Shown in pieces: positions 35,753-46,172 of a stretch of DNA of 64,000 nt. The notes under the pieces are model-generated. The model did no database searches and was not told the DNA's origin. It saw only the letters and a program-made list of their open reading frames with translations. The number at the start of each line of letters is the position of its first letter. Position 1 is the stretch's first letter. This stretch comes from Panaeolus papilionaceus (taxonomy: Eukaryota; Basidiomycota; Agaricomycetes; Agaricales), in NCBI GenBank assembly GCA_015501605.1, contig JADNRZ010000014.1:868001-932000 (forward strand), written 5' to 3'. The translations under genes were made by a program, and so were the position numbers.

Positions 35753-36829
35753 TTAGTCCATTTGCTGGAACTCCTCTGCAAAGAGCTTTTCAATGATGTT
35801 TGTCAGCTGGCTGGAGCTGCCACCAGTAGGGATACCAGCTTGAGGCTGCCCACCATGGACAACAACAGAATCACTGCACCAATTCGGGTGATCGTCTGGG
35901 TTACCGAACTGACGCATATGTCCACAGCGTTGACATGGATATGTGAGGCCACTACGACCGCTGTTCAAATGCTCAGCCAGACGTACTGTGTCCTGCGGGA
36001 AGGTACCGTGCTCCGCACGGGCATAAAGGAGACGAGCGAGAGCTTGTGATCCCAGTGCTTCCATGCAGCGACTTGGCTCAAGGATTTTGAGGTCGCCAAG
36101 GACGAGCTGCTCGTAAGCATCGACTAGCCATTTTCGAACATGAAACTCCCGTGCGATCACGATTCTCTCAAGTGGATCCTCCATGCTGTGATCTAGTGCT
36201 GTGATCGCTGCCTGCCTTATCTAATAAATCACCTCAGTTTTGCTTTTATTGAAGGATGAGCTGGTAGCGTTCGACATACATCAGTGAAGTTCCACATTGT
36301 AGATAAGCGTAGGGCGCTTCTCCACTCTTCATTGGAGATAGTATCTTTGCTGCCCGGAATTCTAGGATATAAGAACAGCGATGGCGACAGTAAGATGCAT
36401 TTATTTCATTAAATTTTGAAAATCGAAAAGATGAGACATACACTGAAGGACCGGGTTTCGCAAACATGATGTGCAGGAGGTTTGCAAAGTCTACAGCAGA
36501 CACTCCGCCGAGCACACTGGATTTTGTTCAGTCCTGCCTTCGCCTAATGATGGGGCGATGTCAAGTGTTGATGTGGCTTGCTGGTCTGCCTTTGACTGGG
36601 TCGAAATGGATGCGGCATCGGCAAAAGGACTCCCTTCTCTGCCTTCAAAAGCGATACGTGGAACTTGGAAGAGAGTATTTCCGATCTTTTTGGTGTGTCA
36701 GATATTGATCAAGCGAATGAAACTAGCATGTTAAGGTCCTTACCTGAATGAATAGTGGCTCAAGGAAGAAGATTGAATGTCGTTCTATTTTTGTTCGCTT
36801 TTCAGTGTTTGGAGTGGTTACGGGGGTAT
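35753..36829 (-). pseudogene. BTB-like gene, start codon lost and frameshifted
   Basis: Exon 1 remnant 36829-36744 (frame through KIERHSIFFLEPLFIQ, no ATG), exon 2 from 36685, 82-nt exon 36361-36280, last exon 36220-35753 (DPLERIVIAREFHVRKWLVD, LGSQALARLLYARAEHGTFP, CQRC, ending EKLFAEEFQQMD). In exon 2 the frame runs through GNTLFQVPRIAFEGREGSP and GEGRTEQNPV, then needs one more nucleotide near 36520-36525 to continue as VLGGVSAVDFANLLHIMFAK; as written it reaches TAG. The 5' end is cut exactly where a composite repeat element begins (36830), so the start and promoter are gone from here. A matching promoter block sits 4.4 kb away near 41.3 kb. Confidence 0.8.
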
Positions 36830-38099
36830 TGTGAAGATCTGTGCACGCACAGATCGCACTTTTTGGTCACGTGAGCAAAGTCGCCCTTTGGCAACTCATC
36901 CACGTCTTTTCCACTGAATTATCATTGTACTTCGCCTCGCGCTCTAGTCGATGCGACGGATTGTCGCTCGGCTCAGTATTTATTTTCTTTCTTTACTTGT
37001 TCTGCCCTACTGTCAGCACAAACTCACTAAAGTCCAGAAAATAACACCCACCTGACTTGCCAGCTCACCAACCCTTTTTCAACACTCAACCCTCTCACAA
37101 CCGATCAGGCTCTCTGAGCTAGCAGCAAGGATAAACTGACCAACTGGCCCACAAGCACTCGTCCTAAATCCGAGTCTGTGCATCATAATTTGCATCAGAT
37201 GAGTGTTGGATTTATCCGGACTATGCTGACCTTTTGTATGACCCTCATACCCTCACCTGTTCACATTCGCTTAATAGCCGGCTTCAACCCCCTTCTTTCC
37301 TTTCCTTTTACATCGCCTAGTCTACCACCCACTCATAATTCACTACATCCAGTACCAGCTAAGCCGAACTCGCAGGACGATGACCCGACACAATTCCGTT
37401 CTCAGACGCTTATCACTAAATCCATCGCATCTCCTGATTTACCATCCTCACCTTATCATGATGATTCCCTAAGCTATTCCCTTCATTTCTTACTACCAGA
37501 CTACTAATATTATACCCAGCCGTCGCATTAGCCATCCCATCACGAGATATAGGCAACCAACTGCAACAGCCTGCCTAGCTGATCCCGGGTGAGCCGTTTC
37601 TATTATCTATTCGCATATTCCCTCTCTCCTCCCCGTTTTCTGAATTACCAAATCCCTCACTCCGAGGATTCATAATTCTACTTTAACCGTTTTCTATCAA
37701 TAGGTTACCAGATGCCACTTTGCGGTTGTCCAGGATGGTCAAACCGTGGCGTGAATTACGCTCAGCACCCTGCACTCACGCACTTCGTGCGGCTGCCCGT
37801 GTTGTAACCTCTCACCCCTGTACCGGAAACGGGTGCATCTTGCTCAGCGTCGTCACCGCTGGCATAGCACTCGTGTCCTCTACTCGTTGGTGATGCCCTC
37901 TGCTTGGCGTATACACCTCATGCATGGCATTATGGCCTATCCATGGGCGGTTCATCGCCGTGTTCTGGGTTAACGTGTCCGCTGCATGACACCTACACGT
38001 CTTTGCATGACACCTATAGCCTCTCTTTTGGTGTGACGCCATCCCCTCCTGGTCGGGGTATTTCTGCTCGATGTTTATACCTCTTGCAGAATATCGGGA

Positions 38100-38460
38100 C
38101 CCCCTACTTTGGCCTTCTGTGCCCCCAGGCTTAAATGCCCCCTACATCTGGCAGACGTGCCCCTGGCTTAACGCCCCCTACATTTGGCAGACGTGCCCCC
38201 AGGCGTAATTGCCCCCTACTTTTGGCAGACGTGCCCCCTACATTGGCCTTCTGTGCCCCCAGGCATAATTGCCCCCTACATGTTGGCTTTATGCCCCCAG
38301 GCGTAATCGCCCCCTACATTTTGGCAGACGTGCCCCCAGGCGTATCGCCCCCTACATTCGGCTTCATGCCCTCTACTCTGGCTTCATGCCCCCTGGCTTA
38401 ACTGCCCCCTACATTGGCTTACATGCCCCCCCCCTGGCTTAACCGCCTCCCACACTGGTT
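38100..38460. repeat. minisatellite, about 38-bp CCCCCTA unit
   Basis: About nine imperfect units built from GCCCCCTACATTTGGC, AGACGTGCCCCC and AGGCGTAATT, with length and order variation. The plus strand stays open in one frame through much of it, which follows from the repeat and is not evidence of a gene. It occupies a position internal to the element tail comparable to the hairpin array in copy 1. Confidence 0.75.
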
Positions 38461-38572
38461 TACTGCACCTCATGGACTCCCTATTTTACGGAATTCATGT
38501 GTGTCGTGCCATTATCATACCCATTTCCCCCACATGATGCGCTTGCTATTGTATCTTACACACAGCAAGTAC

Positions 38573-38602
38573 ATTTTTATTTTATTTTATTTTATTTTAT
38601 TT
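38573..38602. repeat. TTTTA microsatellite
   Basis: About five copies of TTTTA in a row, inside composite element copy 3. Confidence 0.85.
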
Positions 38603-39092
38603 AGTTTTATATTCAAGGATCAACCCTGACGTCTCTATGCTGTTGTAACACCCTTACGGGTTCTTCATCTGCGTTCCTCCTTGCCGCGTAATTACTTCAT
38701 CACCTCACCTGTGCGTATCTCAATGGGTTTTATTTGGTAATTATCTTTCCTTAAATATACTCATGCTTGATATCTCTCGCTCGTTCAACCACCACCACCC
38801 CTCAATCAAGATGCTGCATTAGTCCATCTGCAGATTCACATCTATCACATCTCTCTTTCTGAGTACTTATATATTCATTTATTTACGCTTCTCTCCACCG
38901 CCGTTGGGGCGAGCCAATGGTCGTCATCGGCTGGGCGGCTGCGCTTGCTTCGGGGGCGCATCCTCCTCCGTCCATCGGCTCTCGACCTGGGAAGTGGGGC
39001 AGTGGTTTTCGGGCCATTGCCCTCTTTCCACCCCCAAGCGTAGCCTCTAGACTACTCCCTACTCCGGTGACGAGCGACCGGAAGACGCAAAA

Positions 39093-40620
39093 TGTGAAGA
39101 TCTGTGCACGCACAGATCGCACTTTTTGGTCACGTGAGCGAAGTCGCCCTTTGGCAACTCATCCACGTCTTTTCCACTGAATTATCATTGTACTTCGCCT
39201 CGCGCTCTAGTCGATGCGACGGATTGTCGCTCGGCTCAGTATTTATTTTCTTTCTTTCTTTCCCACCCACCCTCTCCTTTGGTTTCTCATTATCGCTACC
39301 TGAATTCACCTCATATCAAATCACCTTCGAGATAACAATACAATGTGCAACGCTGCACGAAATACCTTATGCTTAGACTCACCGAACCACTCCCTTAATC
39401 CACACTCATTTTACACAAGTTGGAAATGAGTGGTGCGCCCACATAACCTTGTTTTCGCAATTTCAGACGAATTCAACAACTCATCATGCGCGCGTCATGG
39501 CATCAAGATCATACTCAAGTGCACGAGCTCTCATGCCCACCACCACTTTCCCGCATCGTATCTCATTTCATAACATACACACTTGAACCACCACCGTTTA
39601 CACCTCGATCCCTCCTCTTACTCATTCATTCCAAATCCCTGTTCTATCTTTCCTTTCTTTGTTTCACTTGTTTCATCCCTGTGTTCTTGCTTCCTTTCCA
39701 TTCGCCTTTCATCCATGACTTCTCATTTACCCCTCTTTCTTATTCCATAGTCAGCTCACTTGGTACACTATATCAGGTGCACACTAGCTCTCTGTTTAGA
39801 TTGGATCAGTTGTGCTCCCCGGATTTCGTATCTGAGTCTTGTCTTCATTTCATTTCGTTTCAGCAGTCATACTAGCCATCGTAAGATCAAGTTTCGCCAC
39901 ATTTCATTGTCTCCTACAAGTAGTCTCCCACTGGCAGCGTCACCGGCCATATCCGGTTTAGTTTCTTATGTCTTTCAGTTACCTTGCAGTTGTTCTACGT
40001 AGCTGCAGTCGTTGGTTTTCATTACCAGTCCCTGCTGCCACTGGTTTTTTGTCTTCAGTCAGTCCCAGAATTTGTATATTGCCTCATTTGTCCCTCAACA
40101 TCACTGTCGCCGACCTGAAACCCTCCCTATCATCTCGGCCACCCTCTCCTAACCATCGCTCTCCGGACCCCATGATCTTACAGCCGAGCACACCTCATAT
40201 CATCACTCAACTTGCACCATCACCCTCACCCTCACCCTCACTGTTCCATTTACCACCTCGTTTTTGTTTTTTGGGTGGTTTCCATTCGACTTCCCACTGT
40301 TGTGCGCTCATCATTGGCAAGGTCTAAGAACTTATTCTTCAAGTCCTATATTCCTTTCGTGTATAATACTTAACACCATGTTACCAGTTTAACAGCTCAT
40401 CTAAACCTTTACCCGGTTTTTTGCACTGTCACTTGGACTCAGGATAGTCTAGGGGTTAGAGAGCCGGCGGATGGTGGGGCGCATCCTCCTCCGTCCATCG
40501 GCTCTCGACCTGGGAAGTGGGGCAGTGGTTTTCGGGCCATTGCCCTCTTTCCACCCCCAAGCGTAGCCTCTAGACTACTCCCTACTCCGGTGACGAGCGA
40601 CCGGAAGACGCAAAACAGAG
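39093..40620 (+). mobile_element. composite CT-rich repeat element, copy 4
   Basis: The head (from 39093) is nearly identical to copy 3 through TCGCTCGGCTCAGTATTTAT near 39244, then the interiors differ. The tail at 40443-40620 starts GGATAGTCTAGGGGTTAGAG, which resembles a tRNA A-box region, and then matches copy 3 for about 140 nt (GGGGCGCATCC to GACGCAAAA), ending ACAGAG as in copy 1. The interior is T/C-rich with short CACCCT repeats near 40220. No coding motifs. The head-to-tail joint with copy 3 suggests insertion next to, or tandem duplication of, that copy. Confidence 0.6.
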
Positions 40621-41811
40621 GATACGGGTGACATGATGGATGATGATAAAAGAGAGCCTGAAACGAGAGGCGCCCAATGTCAGATTTAAGTACCCCATTG
40701 ACACGAGTATGATCATGTGAGAGACCTGTTGTTTTCTTGCTTTGTTCCGTAATCAAGGAGGAGGATAGGTGCGATAGTGAAATTCCAGATTTTATTTACT
40801 GATCTCAAGCATACAGTATTGTGGTAGCCGACAATGTCAATGAAGCATCCAAAGTTGAGACTTGAAAATCACAGAACGAAGCTCAGGGGTAGTACGTATG
40901 TATCTAATTAAACTCGTGCCCCAGGTCAAAATAATATATGCAGCATGCTAGCCCCGGTCCTAACAACGTCCACCCAAAAGTCCAACCCAAACCTTCGAAT
41001 TTCGGTATCCAAAAGTCCTTGATCTCGTGGCGGATCCGTCATGCACCCTTTAAACATCTCATCTCCAGAAACACCGAAATCTTTAAAACCAACGAGACAA
41101 AATCTGATACCAGCTCCACTCGATCGTGACGAAGGCAAGGGAACCTAAGCTATCACTTTCCAGCAGGACGCCAACCAGGGCTCGCTTCGCTCGGCATCTC
41201 TCACTTCGTTTCAACCACCATCCTTATTGTAACACACACCTCATGTTGGTTCCGTTTCTATGTGAGGGCTATGCGTCAAGCTTATATAGTGCAATTCTGC
41301 TCTCGGCGGTCATGGGGACAACTGAAAAGACGCGCACGTCTTCGTATCTCACGATCTTGAGACTTACGTCACAATGCCAGGTGCAGGTACACAGGTTCTG
41401 TTCGAGTAAATATAGCGGGCATGTTCATTGGGCGAATGCTCCGGTGATTGAGTCATCTTCAACAATTGACCCCCAAATTCCAGAGCTATCTCTATATGCT
41501 TCTATTCAATGCTACTGGTTGGACGTTGGACATTGGGCGTCTCATCTCACGCCAAGACAATAACAGGTCCAGATGATGAGAGCGCGTGGACAAACGAAGG
41601 CAGATTTAAGGGGCCGAGCCATCGACGAAGCTGATAGGCGCCCAACGTCAAAGGCCACCTGATGCCTCGAATGTGTTGTGGGCGGAGCTGTATGACCATG
41701 ACTTGTGATACGTACACTGCATGGTTTGGATTTGAATTGGCATAGACATACAAGAACCAGGATTAAATGGTAAATGTCGGATATACAACTGCGCAATCGT
41801 GATAATCAACA
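40621..41811. other. intergenic with an orphan BTB-type promoter
   Basis: No gene. 41276-41490 is a displaced copy of a BTB-family promoter (listed separately). The remainder shows no recognised feature apart from short shared words such as GGCGCCCAA near 40670 and 41637. Confidence 0.5.
41276..41490 (-). promoter_or_regulatory. orphan promoter block of a BTB-family gene
   Basis: Matches 30395-30650, the promoter of an intact family member, in the same orientation: TATAGTGCAATTC against TAAAGTGCAATTC, the shared TTCTTCGTATCTCACGA run (CTTCGTATCTCACGA here), and TTCGAGTAAATA against TTCGAGTAAATA. The resemblance fades near 41235, before any coding sequence. The next minus-strand coding sequence is the 5'-less BTB-like pseudogene ending at 36829, so repeat elements probably separated the two. 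Confidence 0.6.
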
Positions 41812-42869
41812 TCAAGCATGCATTCCTGCCAGCTCGTCTGCGAAAATGCGCTCTATGAGAGTCACGAGGATAGGAGAATTGAAATCAACATTTTGGATGT
41901 TCTGTTGCAATTGAGGATCTCGGGAAAAGACCACTGTCCCCTTGTCGCCAGTGGGACAAGCAGAACCAACTGGGTGTCGTGTAGACCAACGAATGTTCCG
42001 AGGACAGATACTACACGTGTGTTGAATCCCGCTGTTCCCATTGTTCAGGTACCCGACTAGTCGCTCTGGATCAACCATTGGCGCAGTCCAGTACTCGCCT
42101 CGGGCATGATATAGGAGAGCAAGTGTCTCCCAACCGAGCGTCGCTGCACAACCTTTTGGTTCAAGCGCTGTTAAGGGACCCGCGATCAGCTCCCCGTAGC
42201 CGGAGATAAGCCATTTGCGGAGACGAAATTCGCGGGCTACAGAGATGCGCTCAAGGGGGTATTTTTCTGTGTTGGCCTCAAGAGCTTTGAGTGCTTTGGC
42301 ACGAATCTAGATAACGAGAGATCAGTGTAGAGAGAAGCTGAGAGCTTAAAAAAGATGATCGTACATCATCGAAGTTCCAGAGGATAGCGAGACGCAAGGT
42401 GCCTTTCCATTGATCACTTGAGATTTCGGATGGGTAGTTGGGAATCCTGAATTGATTGGTGGTGAGATAAGGAATCACCGCAGGAACAGAGACCCACAGA
42501 ACTGCAAAGACTTACAATGACCCAGATGCGTACATCATATGAAGTAGGTCCTCGAAATCTTGGAGATCGACTGGTAGGACGACCGGATTGTCAGCGCTGC
42601 TACCTTCGGTTGTTGACAAGTTGGTGTCTTGTTGTGTGGCTAGGGTAGCGGCATCTGCAAATGGGCTGCCTTGTCGTCCTTCAAAAACCACTCGCGGGAT
42701 TTGGAAGAGGGTGTCCTGGACCTACATATAAGCCCAGGGAAAATTTAGTTTATAGTAAGGGTGTTACACCTGATATCCCTACCTGAACGAATAGCTGCTC
42801 CATGAAAAAGGTCGTGTGGCGCCGAGTGCGGCTAGTAGCAACTGTTGTGGCCCGTTGGATTTTGCTCAT
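41812..42869 (-). CDS. BTB/POZ-like protein with CxxC and HPVGSAC motifs
   Basis: Exons 42869-42783, 42721-42516, 42446-42365 (82 nt) and 42306-41812 give 289 aa. Exon 1 ends RHTTFFMEQLFVQ; exon 2 has VQDTLFQIPRVVFEGRQGSP, FADAATLATQQD, NPVVLPVDLQDFEDLLHMMY; the 82-nt exon gives IPNYPSEISSDQWKGTLRLA; the last exon has ERISVAREFRLRKWLISGY, LGWETLALLYHARGEYW, CSIC, HPVGSAC and ends ERIFADELAGMHA. No lesion. It groups with the 31.8 kb and 33.3 kb copies in sequence and in its upstream region (TTATATATGGGAGGTTG near 42919). Confidence 0.82.
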
Positions 42870-45800
42870 AGTGGTTCGAGGGATGGCGGTATTGAAAAAC
42901 CCGTTTTGAGGGTGAGCCTTATATATGGGAGGTTGAACACCTTCACTGCAGTTTGTACCCCGAAAGGTGCATTATCTCCGAGTCTGGAGGTATGTCAGTT
43001 CGCCGGAGAGCCGTACTATTCAGATGGAAGCCGAACCAAAGAGCCAATATTAAGGGCGGCTTTATTGGGCAAAGATGGCCACCTTTACTTAATTAGGCTC
43101 TGCTAATGATAGTAAAATATTATAGAATAAGTCGGTGGTAAATAGAAATCGAAGTCGCAATCAAGTCTCGAATTACGAATAGGGGCCTGACATACCATAT
43201 CCGGAAACTGAGCCTTTCGTCTCCAAGTTGGCTGGCATCCTCTCACTTCGTTGCAACTACCATCATCGTGCGTATCACAGCGCTCATCACCTCTCTCCAT
43301 CCTCTTCAATCTTCCTTCTATGCTCGTCACTCTTTGTCTTATCACTTTACTTTTTCTACTCACAACGACCCATCCTTCTTCCTCTACCCAAACCGTCACC
43401 TCCCCGCCTCAGATGAACGACCACATCCCCCGGTCCCGTCCCGTCCCATGTCATGTAATTATCATGTCGAATACTTACTAAGTGCGTGGTTGGACAGACA
43501 ATAATAATAATTAACCAGGGGCTGGGGCTGGGGTGTGCCCGTATGATTGTTTGTGTGCGAGGTGGCAATGGGTGGTCGAGCTCGACACGCAAAGTCGCGC
43601 GTCGGAGTCGTGATGTGCCCAATAGTTCTGATCGTAGAGGGTGATATATGATTGGGAGAAGGGTTACGGGGGAGTCCTTATCAGGAGAGTCGGAGTAAGT
43701 AGGTATGAGGATGTGGGTCCCAGGGAACCAATTTCCGTTCTGGGATATCTGACCTCGAATTGGCTCGGGTTATTAGTCTGAATCAGAACTGGGATGGGAC
43801 GAGAGATGGATTACACCAGCATGAACCAATTCGAACTGATGCTAACGGTTTTGACACCCACACCCGTTTTGACTCTTTCTTACTTATCTTGACTCGTACA
43901 CGTACACGTCAGCGGAAGCGGCAAAAAGGTGCTTCGGAGGATACGAGGGCAGGTGGATGTCTGAGGTTGTTTTCAAGTTCTTACTTGTCTTTTCTTGCGT
44001 TCTGGGTTTTGGGTTTTGGGAGGCGGCTCGATGTTGAGGATACTAGTATGATATGTGTCTGAAGTCGCTTTGCACGCTGAAGAGGTGGGGTGGTGATGTA
44101 CCTTGTAGATGGGATGGGATGGAATGATGGTTTATTTGATGGGTCTAAAAATAGCTACCGATACGAGCCAATGTATGCTTATCGTTTAGGTGTAGCTGGC
44201 TGGCTATAGCCTTTGCCTTATTCACCGACGGCAAACTTTGGAGCTGTATTGAGTAGAACAGAGTTTGTAAGGGTGTATATTTTTTCGGCATGTAATAGAC
44301 TGCGCGCTAACATAGCAATTGGAAGAATGGAAGGGATGAATGTGGGTTGGGTGATTTGTCGACGAGGTGGAAGGACATTATGGAATTTGGAATTTAGCGG
44401 TTCGTGGAGTTGACTTAACCTCGAGTGACGGATTAATGGGCTTTGGACATACGTAGATACGTATGTGGTCGAGGAGGCGGGACGGATGAAGGAAGGAAAG
44501 CTTGGATGCATGTATGGCTGATTCAGATGGATGGATGAGCGGAGATTGAATTGAGATCTTTGCCATCAGTGTTGATGCATTTGGTTTTTTCTAGTGAACG
44601 TCTTTTTTAAATTTTCTATGGACGGATTCATGGCTTCATGGATGCGTGCTTGGTTAGAGTACGATGGATGGAGGGATGGATAGGGTGGCTGGGTCGACTT
44701 GATTCTGTCCCAGTCTTGCTTGGCTGACTTGAATTGACTTGACTTGACTTGCTGGCATGCTTCCGATTCTCGACGCTCGTTGGACTGATTGAAATTCTTG
44801 CTTCGCCTTTGCTTCTAGGTCCTCATACACATCACACTCGCTCGAGTTATGAACTGTCCCTCGGAATGGAATCAAATTGGATTGAGTTGACCTGGTTCAT
44901 AGAAATGATTAATTGCAAATTAAATTGACCTTTCTGTTTACGAAGCTGCTGGTTCTGGTTCTTTTAGTGAGTATCCGTCGTCCTTGCTGCTGGGGTTCCA
45001 TCCATCCATCTGCTTCTTTTCTTTTCTTTCCCTTGCCTCTCTCTCTCGCTCTCTCTTGCCTGCCCCAGCGTGTTTTTTTCGTGCTACCATCCAGCTTCAT
45101 CCACACATACCGCACATTCGCTTGCTCACTTGCTCATCTGCTATACGCTATATTACAGCTAGGGTAGGAGAAGAGGACAGTAGACCTACATCTCTCCTGC
45201 GTGCTCACATTTTGCAACTCTCTACACCCTCACTCGTTCACGATACAATTTACTGCTCTGCACCAACTGCAATCATCTTGCACTGCCCCCACCTGCGTCT
45301 ATCCTCGCATTCTTTGCCAAAACCTTTCAGCGTCAGTTCAGAACTGTATCAGTACCAACAAGAACACGATATCAGTCTATTGCTATTCGCGTAATCGCAT
45401 TGCTAGCTAGCTATCCTCACAGCGTCCAGTTTTTTCTTCTTTTTTTCTTCGTTTTCTTCCTCACCCACAGCTTGCAGCATACTGATACCACAAGCTCCTG
45501 CACATACAGACTCACAAAATATTTCTGTATTTGCTTTTTTTGCACAGTAACCTACTGCCCTTCCGACGTATTTCTTCCGTCCCAGCTGGTGGTTCTCTTC
45601 TTCCTCCCTTCATTCACACTTCAGCTTCATCTTCTTTGTTCGTCAACGACTCTTGTGATTCTCGGTCTCATCTCCCTGGTTACTTACTTAATAAGTTCTA
45701 ATTCTTTGACCTAATACGCTACTTTCTTCTGCCTTGTTTGAATTGTTCACTTGATTTAATATCTTTTTAATTCTGCTTTTGAGCTTTTTAATTTTTTTCC

Positions 45801-46172
45801 CAACCAGATCTTCCTCGCTCTACTCTATATCCGTATTTGCCTTGCTCTCTCTGTCCGCCTCTACATCTCTCTACATACCAAAAAAAATCGTACTTTAATC
45901 CATCGTTCATGTGAGTCCGCTATCTCGCTCTCCTTCCTATTTCCTATTTTCTAAAAACCTAAATTTATCCACCCCAAAACTCGTTCCTTTGTTCATCTCC
46001 ATTTTTCCTGCTTTTTCCTCATTTCTTTTTCGACACACTGACCACCTCCATTCTAGATATTGCCTAAACCGACCCGGCGCCCTATAATACATCTCAACCC
46101 AGTAATTATCTCTCGATCAACTACAACTGCATCCAGCCTTTTCATTTTTTGCTTATTTCGTCGACGTATAAA
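42870..46172. other. intergenic between the BTB array and the RRM gene
   Basis: The first 120 nt are the likely promoter of the gene starting at 42869. The middle has low-complexity GGATGG and TTGACTTGACTTGACTTG runs (about 44650-44760). From about 44990 to 46170 the plus strand is strongly pyrimidine-rich, consistent with the promoter and long 5' UTR of the RRM gene. No other gene supported. Confidence 0.45.

Larger units (their letters stand above)
36830..39092 (+). mobile_element. composite CT-rich repeat element, copy 3
   Basis: The head TGTGAAGATCTGTGCACG contains GATCTGTGC-AC-GCACAGATC, then GGTCACGTGAGC, and is nearly identical to copy 4 over about 165 nt (to about 36995). The interior is pyrimidine-rich with a CCCCCTA-type minisatellite (38100-38460) and a TTTTA microsatellite. 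The tail 38886-39092 contains GGGGCGCATCCTCCTCCGTC and ends GAAGACGCAAAA, directly joined to the head of copy 4. No protein-coding frame with a reverse transcriptase, integrase or transposase motif. The head lies at the breakpoint that removes the start of the BTB-like pseudogene to its left. Confidence 0.6.

Noticed and set aside
38135..38401. 88-codon Pro-rich frame as a protein
   Set aside because: It is produced by the CCCCCTA minisatellite.
36830..39260. LTR retrotransposon with the two element heads as LTRs
   Set aside because: The repeats share only about 165 nt, no matching terminal dinucleotides or primer-binding site were found, and no gag, reverse transcriptase or integrase sequence lies between them.
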